NCBI RefSeq assembly: GCF_036417845.1
Contig: NC_089983.1
Span: 22,411,207-22,475,206 of the forward strand
Reading direction: 5' to 3'
DNA from: Apteryx mantelli
Taxonomy: Eukaryota; Chordata; Aves; Apterygiformes; Apterygidae
DNA: 64,000 nucleotides
This document shows, one piece after another, positions 1 to 13,150 of this stretch (the first letter of the stretch is position 1; every line of letters starts with the position of its first letter). Position numbers and translations under genes: made by a program. The notes beneath the pieces are model-generated. The model ran no database searches. It saw only the letters and a list, made by a program, of their open reading frames with translations, and was not told where the DNA came from.

Positions 1-249
1 GGGAAGGAAAAGCTTCTTTGCTCAGAGGTTTTCCATTTAATTTTATGCATCTCTTGGAAATATGACTAGCAGTGAGAAGCAATGTATTTATAGCAACATG
101 TTTCTCCCCAGCATTTAAACTTCGTATTATTTCTTTTTGCTATAAAAACCATCAGTGCTCTTGTGGTGGTGAACAGAAGTATCTATAAGGAATAGATTAT
201 TAGGAGCAACCAGAAGATGTTTTGCAAAACTGTTTCTGGTGTTTTTCAG
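1..249 (+). other. NCKAP1: 3' end of the last NCKAP1 intron
   Basis: This stretch lies directly before the last NCKAP1 coding exon and shows no coding similarity. It ends in a pyrimidine-rich acceptor (gtttttcag at 241-249), consistent with an intron. The upstream exon lies outside the window. Confidence 0.85.
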
Positions 250-366
250 ATTGTGCAGGAGTCTCCATTCCTGACAATGGATCTCTTGGAGTCTTGTTTC
301 CCTTATGTCTTGCTGAGAAATGCATACCATGCGGTCTACAAGCAAAGTGTCACATCCTCTGCCTAA
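250..366 (+). CDS. NCKAP1: NCKAP1 (NAP1), last coding exon, C-terminal 38 residues
   Basis: NCKAP1 is the Nck-associated protein 1 / HEM-family subunit of the WAVE regulatory complex. It acts in the cytoplasm and at the leading edge, linking Rac signalling to Arp2/3-driven actin assembly. After the acceptor AG at 248-249 the frame reads [10 protein letters not shown], then [20 protein letters not shown], then KQSVTSSA and a TAA stop at 364-366. This agrees with the very C-terminus of vertebrate NCKAP1 as I know it, with no visible substitution. The exon starts in phase 0. Only about 3% of a protein of roughly 1,128 residues is present because the window begins inside the gene. An ATG-initiated reading that starts upstream at 222 in another phase is a shadow of this exon. 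NCKAP1 upstream of FRZB in the same orientation is the known amniote gene order and supports the call. Confidence 0.97.
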
Positions 367-1185
367 GTATCTACTTACTGGAGATAAGACGTAGCACGCA
401 TCTATGTGGCCTCAATTTTATCTGTAAACTGTGGAGCTATTTTACTTTATGGCCTGATGAACAGTTTTGTGGATTATAAACTTTTTCCATAAAGTTGTAT
501 TTCTGATCAGTGGTTTCTTAATATGCTTGTACTACAATATAAGCTTGGTTGATTTTTAGGTTGCACATTCATGAAGATTTTTTTTTTCCTTTTTTTTGGC
601 ATCAGTTATGTTTAAAAAAAAATACTACTTCTGCTATATGTTTTTTGATATTGATCATGCAAAACAATAATTGCTTGTTTATTTCTGAGAAGAAAAATGT
701 ATTTAGTGATTATTTTAGATAGTGTAGGTTTCATCTGTGTGTAAATTATTTCATATAGGGAGAGTTATAATCTTGTACCTATTGTTCTTATTGAAAACAG
801 ATATTGGATGTGCATTTCTGTGAAGTAATTACAGCATTTGTACTTTTATTTGAAATATTCACCAAACTATATACTATGACACTATCTAACATTAAAAATG
901 TTATAGGACTGCTTATCCCTCAGACAGCAATCCTCTCCCAATGTTCTTAAACAACAGCAAGTGGTGTTGTTTGTATAAAGCATAGTGGAAATTTTTTTTA
1001 AACTAACTCTGTGGTGCCCTGTTGGCATTAACACTACCATTGTACCCTGCTGTATAATAAACATTCTTACACATTTATCACATGTTGATAAAATGTTAGC
1101 CCTTAACCACTTTTTATATGTTTTAAATTTTTGAAATTCAAGTGTACCTTCCATAACATACAATAAACACTAGACTGTATTATCT
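367..1185 (+). other. NCKAP1: NCKAP1 3' UTR (probable extent)
   Basis: This AT-rich sequence follows the NCKAP1 stop codon and has no reading frame of its own. The end is placed about 20 bases after the first plausible AATAAA at 1162. A second signal at 1432 could extend the UTR by about 270 bases. The exact cleavage site cannot be read from sequence. Confidence 0.6.
1162..1167 (+). terminator. NCKAP1: Polyadenylation signal AATAAA, NCKAP1 (proximal)
   Basis: A canonical AATAAA about 800 bases after the NCKAP1 stop, followed by T/G-rich sequence (tgttggtg at about 1187) of the kind that promotes cleavage. Use is inferred. Confidence 0.5.
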
Positions 1186-1431
1186 GTTGGTGAATTATTT
1201 TTAATATAAATGTTATCCTGGTATTTTAAGCTTAAATTTTGCTGTTGTGCATTAATTTACATCTTAGAGTTGGTTAAATATCAATTCTTAGACCTTTTAT
1301 ATGAAGACTTTTTATAATCCTTCATCTACTGCCTTCTGTGGTAGTGAATCCTGTAAAAACTGGAAGAAGGAATTAAAACCAGTGTAAAAAGTCAGTTTAG
1401 TGCTATTATCCTTTAAATCTTAATTTTAAAT

Positions 1432-1437
1432 AATAAA
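1432..1437 (+). terminator. NCKAP1: Polyadenylation signal AATAAA, NCKAP1 (distal alternative)
   Basis: A second canonical AATAAA, in the context taataaagca. It could give a longer NCKAP1 transcript. Other AATAAA hexamers occur by chance in this AT-rich DNA (for example near 1850 and 3871), so confidence is low. Confidence 0.35.
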
Positions 1438-2535
1438 GCAAGAGAAGCATTATATAACAGTGATGCCTATTGCACCCATAAAAATAAATGTATTGTTAAA
1501 GCATGAAACTTGAAATAATTATAAACCAAGAGAATGTTGCTAAAACCATAACATCAGACATTACTGAGACAGATATATAATAGGCTTTTTTTTTTTTTAA
1601 TCAATCATGCAAATTGGCATGCAGGATAGCATTGGCTCATTTAGTCTGAAAGCTGACCAGATGGTTGTGCTCTTTGATCCACAGCATATAAAGGCAATGC
1701 GGTTCTCAATGGCACAGACTCTGGACATTGTATAGAGCCCCTGTTCTTGATGCAACTTATGTGCATGCTGGTAACTTTTTCTATTATGAAAGAGCTGTTG
1801 TGTATTCAGCTACAATAGCTTCCTCTGTCCAAAGAAAAATAAGTACTGGAATAAAATTTTCCTAAGGAAGACAGTTCATCTATATTTTTCCTAATTATAC
1901 ATTTTATGTTATAACCATGGAACTGGTTTTAAATTGATAGTTTAGTACCATAACAAATATGTTTGTTCACAAAGAAGTTAGGTTAAATGTGAGACTTACA
2001 AGTTTTATTCTTTTTTTATTTATAAACTACTTTCAAATTAATCTTAATTGTAATGTAGCTATTTGTGGGGAAAAAAATAATGCCTGTTTTCAAGAGTAAG
2101 TCTTGAATATCTGAAGTTGTGTGGCTTAAGAAATAACCTATTTCGTGTCTTTAATGTTTTGTTTGTTTGTTTTGTTCAAAGGGATTGCATTTAGTCATTT
2201 ATCTCTGATCCCTGTCAAACTCTCCACTGTCTGAGGTGTTAATGATCTAAGTTTAGAAAATTGGTAATTTCTGACAGATAATGAATGCAGTATCTTCAAG
2301 AAGCTACTTCTGACACAGTTTTGATGCAGTCGTGAATCTTTTAGACTCAGTTTCTATAGGAGATGCTGTGTGAGTGTGTTACACTGTGTGGTACACACAT
2401 GCTTGAGATTTCTTTTAAACTCTAACCTTCCTGCAAAAACTCAGAGCAAGTTCAGAACTGAACTGAAAAATGGGACAGTCTGGAAAGAATGATTTGAATT
2501 AACCCATGTATTGGGCTTTTTTTTTTCTTTTTTTT

Positions 2536-2555
2536 GGGGGGGGGCGGGGGGGGGG
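2536..2555 (+). repeat. G-tract (G9-C-G10) after a T-rich run
   Basis: Nineteen Gs are interrupted by a single C at 2545, directly after a T-rich tract from about 2518. It is long enough to fold into a G-quadruplex on the + strand. No function is implied by its position. Confidence 0.85.
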
Positions 2556-3151
2556 AGGCAGTTCTCGCTAAGTGACAATTATTTCTGGTTTCGGCTGAGC
2601 TACCACAAAGCTATTTAGGGCTTCAGCCTGCTTGTTGAGGCCAGAGCACATCTAGTGCAGCCCTGGAGGCAACCTGTGTCCATGCGCTACACAAATTTTG
2701 ATAAACTGACTGAACCTAGAATTTGGGGGAGAACGGTACAGAAGGAATGCCTCCTCCTCTGGAGCCTGAAATATGTCCTCAACTTAGTAAGCTCAACTGT
2801 TGATGCTGTTTATTGAGTCATCTTGGCTGCTGCCTTGTGCATTTCTGCAAGTGCTTGTAAGTTCTGGAACATAAAGTACAGACAGCTGAGCTGGTTCCAT
2901 AGTTTGAATCAAATGTCAAATTAGTGGTAGGGGGAGGGGTTCTGCCTCATGGAAAGAGCGTATGAGAAGAACGTCCTCTTGCTGCCCAGAAAACTATTTC
3001 ATTTGGTTTGGGGGGGGAGGCGTTCGTCAGGGCAAAAGACTACTATCAAAAATAACGACACCTTCACCAAGAAGGTGCAAGTAAAACATCTTTCTGTGAA
3101 TATGGTGGGGAAGACAAGGGAAAATAATTGCAGAATAAGTATTGATTGTTT

Positions 3152-3177
3152 CTGCACTACAGTACAGTGTAGTGCAG
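3152..3177. other. Perfect 9-bp inverted repeat with 8-nt loop
   Basis: CTGCACTAC at 3152-3160 is the exact reverse complement of GTAGTGCAG at 3169-3177. The loop is AGTACAGT. It is too short to be a microRNA precursor and is probably incidental. Confidence 0.6.
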
Positions 3178-4353
3178 TACAGTAGCCATGTATTAGTCTA
3201 GCGAAAGATAGCCTGTATACCAAGAAAACTACGCCTTCTGTTTGAAAGCTTTGGGATTGAAAGCAAAATGTTGCCTGACAGGTTGTGGGCAAAATCCAGT
3301 TTGCTTTAGAAGGGCATGAACATGGTTCACTGGGCAAAGCAAGGAATTTAAATGACAGCTACCCACATTTGATTTGTTTCATGGATGAGAACCATGCTTT
3401 TCAGGGTTGTCAAATAACCAGCTTTCAAAAATACCCAGACTTATGCCTATCTTTTTAAATATAAACTTCGAAGCATTTTTTACAATGAAGTTGTCTTCCA
3501 TTAAAATGACAAATGTTTTTACTCTAAGATGACCACTCTATGTATGCTTTTGCTATTTGTCGTGTTAGTAAGGCTGTAAATGTCTGTACGCATAAAATCA
3601 AAATGGCCCCACTGACCTATGTCCAGAACTATATCTAATTTGCTCTTAATGAGTCATGCTCTTTCCTGTACTACTAGGTCAAAACGACCCGTTCACTGGA
3701 TATAGTGTCACGGTGTCTTACACAATTCATTAATTCAAAATGCTTGTATTGAATTCTGAATCAAAAGCATATGTTGAGCTTAGTGTAAAGCAAGGGGATT
3801 TGAGTAGTTTCTAGACTTTCAGACTATCACCTTGTTCATGGTTATAATCTCTATGTAATCTTTTCCAAATAATAAACAAAGGTGATCAAACAAAAAAATA
3901 ATACTGACATCTGTGTGAGAGTACAGGAGAGAGTTGCAAAGCTGCTAGTTATGTGTTTGAAATCCTGATATCGGTAAATCCAGTTCATAGTCCATTAACA
4001 GTATAATTTCATATCTTGCCAGTAGCCACTTCAAAGTTGTGACCAGAAGAAGATGGAAAGATATTATCTCAGATTATCTGCACTTTTCTGTTCCTGCCTC
4101 CCTGTTCTTGCCTCTAATGCAGTCATTGTATGGCCTTTGAGTTTGACTAAATTTGAGATAAATCCATGGGCAGCCCATGCAGAGAGCAGATTCACATTTG
4201 GGAAGAGCAGTATTATTTTAAAATATAAATTAATTGATAATCTCTTTAAAAACAGCAAGAACACAATAGCTACAAAAGGAATGAAAGAAAAAGAAGGTAA
4301 TAGGGGAGTGAGTTGAAAACTGATCACAGAGTGCGCAGAGAAAGGCACATTAC

Positions 4354-4628
4354 TCAATGACTGAATCAGTTTCATAACTAAGTCCTTATTCTGGCACTTT
4401 TGATAGATTAAAGTTAGATTGTATCTCACTGACTCCACAGTAGCATTTAAAATCTCAACTGAGATGTCATCTGCTTTCCACTTCGTAAGTGAAGTAGCAA
4501 ATTTGTTCAGGTTTAGGATCATTTGTAAATTAGGACTGCTTGCAAGTGTACAGTTTTGAGACATCTTAGTCTGAATGTTTGTCAAGTCCAAGTCAGCAAA
4601 ACTGGATAGGAATGTATCTATTTCTGTT
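4354..4628 (-). other. Possible exon of an unrecognised gene, or chance ORF
   Basis: On the minus strand about 91 codons stay open between an acceptor-like site (tttcactag, ending at 4629) and a donor-like GTAATG at 4353. The translation contains CTLASSPNLQMILNLNKFAT and, further on, ISVEILNATVESVRYNLTLI, with three N-x-S/T sequons (NCT, NAT, NLT) and two cysteines. The composition looks more protein-like than most open frames in this window. The frame also continues past the donor-like site as a hydrophobic stretch down to 4064. I do not recognise the family. The sequons and helix-like pattern loosely recall extracellular regions of adhesion receptors, but that is a guess. No companion exon was identified nearby. 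Confidence 0.2.
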
Positions 4629-7600
4629 CTAGTGAAACAATATAGATGGGGTCTATACTACTTGGGATTAGTTCCATTTATGTCTTTAAAATGGAAAAGA
4701 CCGCGAATGATGTTTAGCAATAGTGATACTCATTTGTTACAATGATATCAAGTAAGTGAAAGGACTTATCTCAACAGTTTATTATGTTCGTGTAAACAAA
4801 GTCCTTCAAAAGGCTGAAAAGCAGCTGACACCTGCTTTAAAGCTAACAGAACTGTGACTGCGAACATGACTTCTAGCGTAATGTTGTATACTCAAGCTGT
4901 CTGGACCTCAAGTCTTAGGCCTATGTGCTGTTAAGTGCTCAATGGTCTTAGTGTGAAGGGTGGAGAAATGAAATTAAAATCAGTGATAACTGCCTAGCAG
5001 CATTTTAAAACTACCATATACACTATTTGGATCACGAACAGGGGGCAGTGAGGAGTACTGGTAGTTTCCAACACTGCAGCTGAGATGCAAAGCAGACAAA
5101 ACCACAGTTGTCGTCTCCCTAAGGAAAACTACCGATAAAAAAAATCCCGTGGTACTGGGAAATATATTTTTCTGAATTTTTATTCTAATGACTCCAGCAT
5201 GATGACTGACAGACATGAGAATAGAGGACTGGGTGACTGTATATTTGTCTTCTGTGGGTAGGTAAAATAAACAAGCATTTGTTAGTCACAAAACCTTAAG
5301 GAAGTTTATTTCCATCCATTTAAACTGGCAAATATTTGTATGTATGCATGTGAGCTCTACTGCTAAAATAGGAAGGGGAAAAAAAAAATTTTTGTTTCTA
5401 ATTTTAGAAAACAACCCTGTGGCTTCAAGGAGAGCGAAAAAGCAAATGTATGTAGTCTATAAACAAGGAAGAAAGGTAAGCTGAAAAAAGCTTGTTGGGA
5501 GGTTAGTTTTATGGATCTTGTAAAAGAATTACTAGGGAAGACAGCAAAATGGTCTACCTTTAAAAAACTATAAATATTTTCTGGAAAAATGCCACTAATT
5601 CTTTCCCTTGATATTAGCTTTACTAAGGAAATTTACTTGGTGGGCAAGTAAAGCAGGTTTTAAGCATTTTGGTTATCAACACTGTCATCCCATTGTTTCA
5701 CATGTTTTTGCATTGTAGTTCAAAAATATTCTTAATGTCATGAGGGAATTGGAAGATTAGCATTTTAATAATTTCCTGGGTGTGATTTTTATTCTGCCAC
5801 TGCTGAAGTGTTTGTGGGATTACAAACTATGATTTAAAAGTCAGAAGGTTCCAAAAATATCCCCCAAATGACACTTTTAATAAAAAGCTTTAGAATCGCT
5901 AATGGATAGTTTGAAGTGATTGTAAATCACTGGACATGCTGAACATTGTGTGCTGCTGCAAAGGACTGAAAGAGCTGGCAAGCAAGGAAAGGGCTCTGTG
6001 GGAATAACAAGATTTTTTTAAGGAGACTAGGCACTTACTATAAGCTCCATATGACAGCTAGGTTGTAGATTATATTATTATGTAATAGCTTCATTTAAAT
6101 TATGTTGTGGTATTTATGTTCAGCCCTAGCCTATAGACCATCAGCTGTTACTTAATTTTTATGAATCTTTTAACATCTGTTTTCTACCTTCATTCACTTT
6201 CTCTAATAGAAACAAAAATAAAGGGGAGAAAATGTGAACACCCTTGCTAAGTGATAGAAGTGGCTGCAGACTCACTAATTCTATGTGATTTTAAAGATTT
6301 TCAGTAAATCAGAAAAGGGACAATGAGTTGAGTTGTGAAGCTAAAAATAAACATCAAACAGCTACTCATCTGGAAAGCATTATCTGTATTGCACATTTAC
6401 CATTACAAGGGGTCTGACAGGGAAAGAAACATGCAATCAAGACTTGGAGCATAACATATACATAAGGAAACTGAAAATCTTAGCTTGAAAGAGTTAAAAA
6501 CTTCTGTGAGTGTGGTTGACTTTTTTAAAATATAGATATTTTTACAGGATTAGATTTCATAGTTTTCTGTTTTCCAGATCATTTGCTGTTTGTAAAAACA
6601 TCTTGCAGGTGTATTAGTAAAAGCTTTAAGGAAAGGCAACATTTCTTTTCCTAAACTTGTTGAGGTTCCAGTACAAACCCCTTTACGATCCCAGCAGTAA
6701 CTGCCAAAAATATCAGCAAAGTATACATGAGCTATTTTGGCTTCTACTTATTCATAATACTTGATCCTATCAGATGCCGAACATAGTCAGCTCCTATAAA
6801 AGTCAGTGGTTAAGTCTGAGTTTCAGCACCTGGCAACATTAGGCTATTACTGTAAAACTCAACCATTTTTGCACGTCTTATTTTTAGGCATGGGTGTGAT
6901 TTTGGTACTTAATACTGCTGTGTACTGCTAATAAATCTGTACAAGCAGAAGCAAAGGCAGACTTTGGCACTGCAACTGGAAGGCTATAAATCTTAAATAG
7001 TAAATTTATAGTTTAACAAAATTAAATTCTGAGTGGTTACGGCATTTAAGCTTAGGAATATGAAATTATTTCTACAGAGGCCAGAATGGAAAGGCAGCAT
7101 AATGTATATGGTATTATACGGCTTTGCAGTTTTTGCCTTAAATGCTCCATCTGGAGGTCATTATAGCTCAGAGAGGGTTAAGTGGATTCTGTTGTGTCTC
7201 TAGAATGACCCACAGTGGGAGGGAAAGATATATTTTTATAAATGTTCTAATCTTGCTATAGTAAACTCTCATGAGCCCAGGTTAACTGTTCGTTATCGTG
7301 TTCATTATAATAGCATATAGCAATTTGCACTAGAATGATGAACAAAATGTGTATTTAAACTGAACATCTGTATATAATACTATTATGGAGGCTATCTTAT
7401 GTTAATAAATGCTTGAGCAGTAATTAAAAACAAATTTTAAAAGAAAAAAATGTATACCTGCATGTTAAGGTAAGAGTAAGAAAATGTGAAGAAAAAATGA
7501 TTGCTGTATCAAGATAAAACTTGTCTGCTCTGAGTCAATATACTGTTTAAAATGTTAGTTTTTGCAGATGGGGAAAGGTTGTTACAAGATTTGTAACAGC

Positions 7601-8929
7601 CTCCTTGATTGTGTGTGCTAGCCAGTATATGCTGAAGATCATCAGTTTTGCTTGCTGGATGATAAAGGGTCCTGTACGAGAAAAGATATTCAGTCAGAAA
7701 TTTGATAAGAATAAATATGTGGAAGGAAGATGAAAAGCTTAATTCTGGCACTCTCTGACTTTCAACAGTTTGACTGACAAGTTGTAATTACCTTGTGTAT
7801 TACATAGTCCAGGTGAATCTAGCAGTTAATATTTACATGGGCCAGTTGGCCACACTGGAGCTAAAGATTTTCCTATCTACTCTTGGATGTATTGCAGTAA
7901 CTATCATATTAACAATATATCTTTTTCCTAATCCAGTCACTGAAATGGATGACTCATACCTTTTCTAAAATTAAATGTGCATTTTTGAAGGGATAGAACA
8001 AAAGATGTAAGCTTATTAACAGTCCTTGAGGTAGGATCTGTGAGGGTAAGCAAGTGCAGAGAGTTATTTCCCTGAATGTTGCTACCTTGGGAAAGCTTTT
8101 CAGAAATACTTTTGGGAAAGCTGAGTGATGAGTATAGCATTTGGAGCCCTGACAAAAAGTCTGATATAATGCTATGTAGTGCCAAGAAAAGCAAGGACCT
8201 AAAGTCCTCTGTCATGTCTAGCCACATTTAAACATGGAAGCTGACAAGGCCTTCTTCTGAGCTGATCAGAATATCTGAAACTACAATTTCTGAACAGAGT
8301 ATAATAATTTGTACTCAGCACCTCAGTCTGTAGCAGACAGGCTCTTCATTTCGCAGAGCAGATGCCCTTAAGGTCATGCAAGTGCGCAAGTCTCTACAAG
8401 CTTTAAACCTGAACAGTAAGAAAAGGCGATAATCATAGCTTTTCTTGTGCCATCCAGAGCTCATCTCCAATGCCTGTAGGTTTACTTGTGAACTCCCAGC
8501 CAACTAGATTTTGTCCTGAGGAAGCACTTTCTCAGTAATCATGGATGGGCCACAACAATAAACACTGAGTACTAAGAAACGGGATTATATTTCAGTTCCC
8601 TGAAGTGTCATCTCTCTTCCATCTGACCCTTTTGAATTGCTGCAGATCTAGTGACTGGCTTCTAATCAGCCTGGACTTCTTATCATGGCATGAAAGCAGA
8701 TTTTTTCTTTTTATTCTTAATTACACTGATGACAACACAGTTAAAACTTGTTTCATACCATGGTGCTGACTGGGGGGTAGTGTAAAGGAAGCTGAAACGG
8801 GTTCACTTGCATGAAGATTTATTATCAGGGTTCATAACTGATGGCATACTAGTGATGATGTTAATGCCACTCTACTGATGAAAATTACTTCAGGGGGGAA
8901 ATTAAAGTAGGGGAGAGAGCGGAAATGGT

Positions 8930-9560
8930 AAATTCTCCCCAGGAGCCAGCTGGGAAGAGAAGCAGACGAGCATCCTCCCTGGGCGTACTCTGCAGTCCAC
9001 CCCGCCATGAGTTTTCCTTAGAAGCTATATAGCTTTCGGCAAGACCTGCTCAAACTCCCTATTGTTTGTTCCGGTTCGTGACGCTGTCGGCACTGACAGG
9101 CGCACACTTTGCTCAGGGGCTGGTGCTGCACACTGGTCGGTTGCTAAGCCCAGTGCATGCATGTTACTGGGTCCCCCAACATAAGCTACAACCAGAGGAT
9201 GGAAATGGGGTGGGGGAAGAATAGACGATTCCCATGCTGACAGCAATCGCTTTTCTTGGGAAACTACCACCCCAGCAGTGCCAGGCTTTGCAGGCATGGG
9301 GCCATGAGAATGACAACCTGGGAATGGGAGCAACAAGGGGCAAACATTGCCCTGGCGGCACCAGGAAAGGCTGCGGGGGCAGCTAGGGCCGTGGGGCTGC
9401 AAGCGAGGGCAGGGCGCCCACAGCAGCCTCTGCCCTTTGCAGTGCTCAGGCCCCTCCAGCCCTGTATGGCAGCAGGCAGCACTTCCTTTCCCTGCGGAGG
9501 GAAAATCCTGAGTTTCTCTTCCAGGAGGGAAGCAGGAGCTAGAGCGTTTCAGCTGTAAAC
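8930..9560. other. Isolated GC-rich patch
   Basis: A stretch of roughly 600 bases that is clearly richer in G and C than its AT-rich surroundings. It has several overlapping open frames of up to 125 codons on both strands, as expected from GC-rich sequence with few stop codons. No domain, splice pair or transposon hallmark is recognisable. It could be an old retroelement fragment or a regulatory element. Confidence 0.45.
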
Positions 9561-12264
9561 ATGAATCACATTCCAGCAGAGCCCTCAGGGTGTATGCAAA
9601 TCATTCACAGCTGTCAGAGTAAGAATCATGTTCAGGACACTAATTACATTTTGATAAATACAGTGAGTGAGTATGGATGGTCATTCTTCATCTTTGCACT
9701 GAAGAATTGCCAAATTAACACAGACCTGATGAGAAATAGCGGCATGAACTTAAAATGGAGATATTTCAGTTTGAAATACAAGTAGTAATAGCAATTAGAT
9801 TATTTTATTTTTAAAGATTTAGAACCATAAAAAGCTCACGGATAAATTTTGAATTCTATGTCATAGTCACAGATCTGAGTAATTATAGATTATCAATGGA
9901 AAGCATTTATTGCCTTTGAATTTATGACATGTTCTCCCAAGTGAAAAGATGGAAGTCCCTCAATATTCAAATGTGGACTTAACACGTGTTAAGCCTGGGC
10001 ATGAGGAAAGTTGTGGATGTAATTACTCCAGCTAAACTATAAACTGCAGCATTTCTTTCTCTGCTGGAAGCTATCCACTGAAAGACTATTGCATTTAAGA
10101 TGAGATGGGATGATTGTCAAAGGAGGATGACAAAGATGTTTCATGAGGTTCAGCTTTTTGTCTTCTGCTGTGAGTCTCTTCATCGTGACTGAATGCTTTG
10201 AAAAGCATATACTCCTTGCAATAAATCTGGCCATGGATTTAAGCAGGAAAACTAATACACATTCCAATATCCAGATGGAAAATAAGCATTCCAGGTAGAA
10301 AACCTGACTATCAGGATGCTGTAAGCCCTTATGTGGCCTCGCAGTCTGGGAAAGTTCCAAGCAGCCAACAAATTCACCCTGCAAAATGCAAGTTCTGAGG
10401 TATGTATATATGTGTATGTCTGTAGACCAAATGCCTACAATAGGCAGTGTTGAACAGAATTGCTATTGGCATCATCATGTCGTTGAAATGCATGTCAGTT
10501 ATGGTCCTTAGCATTTAAAGATAAAGTGGCACATTTTCCTACCCATACTATTAACTTTACCAGTAACATAGGATGTAAAGTACTAGGAAAAAAGTTTTTT
10601 TGCTGACATTCCAAGAAGAAAGGTAATGTGAGCAAATATCAACATGAAAAGTTTGATCCTAAGATGCATACAGACCCTGAGGGCACAGGATAGTTGATAA
10701 TGAGCTGTCTAATAAAAACAGCATGAAAAATTACCAGTCTGAAAGAAACTGCATTAAAAGAACCTTTTCTTCTTCCTTTCTACTTCTAAGTCATCTATGT
10801 AGAAGCCTGAAATATTATGAAAATAAGTTAACAGTCCCCTGTGTTTTGTCTACCTGAGGGAGCTGTAATAAGACCCCGGCTGGAACAGGAAAAGTACAAT
10901 AAATCCCTTTTTTATGACTCTGTAAGTCAATGATTTTATGGTTTTAGTAACAGCTATGTAAGACGTACTTTAGGTTTTTGGGGGGGGTATATATAAGTAA
11001 ATTAAATTGTAAGCAATACCCAGATCACTATAAAAAGGCTCAGGAAAGTGAAAACCTCTTCTGAATACGTATTTTTTTCTTGGTTAGTTTTCTTCTTAGG
11101 AACAGTCTGAACTGCTATGAACATTGCCGTGCTTGCACTTCTTTTAGTTAGAATGGGTGGGAGTATACCAGAAAACATCTAATGGTTTATAAATATTAGC
11201 CCATTGCCCAAGCTCTTGTTGATCTTTTTACTGAACCAGTAACAAGATCAGCAGTCTACCAAGCCTATGAAAAAAAGTCTTGCATGTTCTCTAAACACTA
11301 TCACAAGTTGCCAGTTTGGAGGGTCTGGCAGAAGATGAAACCTAAAGGAAAAGCATCTAGCACTTACAGCCTAATACAAGCTATTCTATACAGTAACAAT
11401 AGTTTTTATAGTGTCCAAAATATAAATGTACCATGCAACAAGGGCCTTCATCTGGGGTAATTACCAGAAGAAACAACACAGCTGTTCTGCATTTTTTCTA
11501 ATCTCTCTAATTTTCCTGTTCTGAGTTTCACCCTCTTCCTTCTTAGTTTTAGATTCATACTCACTTCTCAGCAGGTCATGATAGACTATGGAGTTAAATG
11601 CATGCGTATTGTCTACTTAATATCATTCCTTTTAAAAAATGTAAGTAGAGATTCATTGGTCTGTTGAACTCTGCCCCAAGCAAGATTAGGTGCTACATGA
11701 TTTGAAGTGGGCTCCTTTACTTCTTGTAGCCTATAAACAACTCCTACATCATAGCAGTAAGTTGCCAGGACATATATGGGGCTATTGTACAGAATGCTTT
11801 GAATTTCACTTTTAATAATGTAGTATTTCTAATCATATGCTGTATTCAGTAATATATTTCTTACTGCTTAAACTTAAAATATATAAATATATATTTTAAA
11901 CCATTAGCAAGTTTTGCTAATGTATAATTCTAACAACTAAGCTGGACACCACAGCTTCTCAAAAAATTACCTCTCGCTTCTTAAGCCAGTTGCTCTTTCT
12001 CTGACTCCTACAAGAGAAAAACAGGCAGAGGAGGAAAAAATAGACACTATTAAAGGGGAAAAAAAAAACAACAAAGGAATAAATTGATTCCAGCTGTCTA
12101 GAAACAGCTCTTTGCTCAAGCTTCCATTTGGGGAAGGGTACAGGAAGAACAAAGACACCAACCCCTTTTCATGTGCTCATCAACTCTGGGAGCGCTGTTA
12201 CATTTACATGCCCAAATAAAGTTACGCAGCCATCTGCACAGCTGTGCGTGTTATCAAACCACCT

Positions 12265-12352
12265 CCAGCTGAATTCCATCCTCATGTCACGGCAATTCCA
12301 CTGATTTTTATGGTGTTACACAAGAGTAACTGAGGGCAGTTTGCCCCACAAG
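12265..12352. repeat. Decayed ancient amniote interspersed repeat (probable)
   Basis: The segment with attccactgatttttatgg followed by acaagagtaactgagggcag resembles a widespread ancient amniote repeat built on 'ccattgacttcaatgg ... gtgtaactgagagcag'. I know the pattern but cannot name the family with certainty, and the copy is heavily mutated. Confidence 0.4.
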
Positions 12353-13040
12353 ATATATTTTGCACTATTGTGGATTACAGAGATTCTTACAGAATGTAAT
12401 AACAATAATAAAACTTCTCTTCAATTTTCATACGAACCACTTTGAGGGCAAATCCTCTTCTTAGGCCTCAGACCCAGTAAGGGCTTGTATATTCTAGGAA
12501 ATGACTTCATGTGATACCATGTGCTGTATTATTATTCTTTAAATTTATAGGTATGTATCAACCCCTTAAATCCTACCACAAAACTCATAGGCAGCTAGGG
12601 CTTATTACAGAATGCCAACTGAACATGCTTTATAAAGAAATCTGTGCTAGTCATAGACAATACCAAGCTGATATAGTGCTAAATAATGTCGCCCCTGTTA
12701 ATTTGACTAACCTCCTTTTGAGATGGATCTCCATTATACAAGATTAGGAATCCAAATATTGTCCCCATCAGTGCCAAAGGTTTAATGTTGTACATACAAG
12801 TTGTAGAAAGAATTTTTTATTCCTAAATCTTAAGAATGTTTCAGGAGAGGAGGAGGTGAAATTCCCAACAGTGGTGTAGTGGCACGCAAAATAAAAGCTA
12901 TTTCCCTGCCTAACCTTTTTGTGTGCATGAACTTTGGCTAAAAACATATGCTAAGAGCATGTATCATTTGTGTAATCATTTGGAAAATATACACCTCAAG
13001 GCTGAGCAGTTGAAGCACAGGCATCCCAGGCAATGATGAG

Positions 13041-13150
13041 CCAGCCACTTCACTTCTCTCATCGCAGTTCTCCCTGTGCAAAATGGGAATGGTGTTTTTG
13101 ATCTCTTATAGAGTATTTTGAGATCTGCTGATGATGAGTACTAAATATAA
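13041..13150 (+). repeat. MIR-like SINE fragment
   Basis: The order of motifs matches a decayed MIR-type SINE: cacttctctcatcgcagttc, then ctgtgcaaaatgggaatgg (compare 'catctgtaaaatggg'), then a tail with ttttgagatctgctgatga and actaaatataa (compare 'tttgagatc..ggatgaaaggcgctatata'). Preservation of both core and tail makes this the clearest of the fossil SINEs in the intergenic region. Confidence 0.55.

Noticed and set aside
3152-3177. microRNA precursor
   Set aside because: The perfect stem is only 9 bp and does not extend; a precursor needs a stem of about 25-35 bp.
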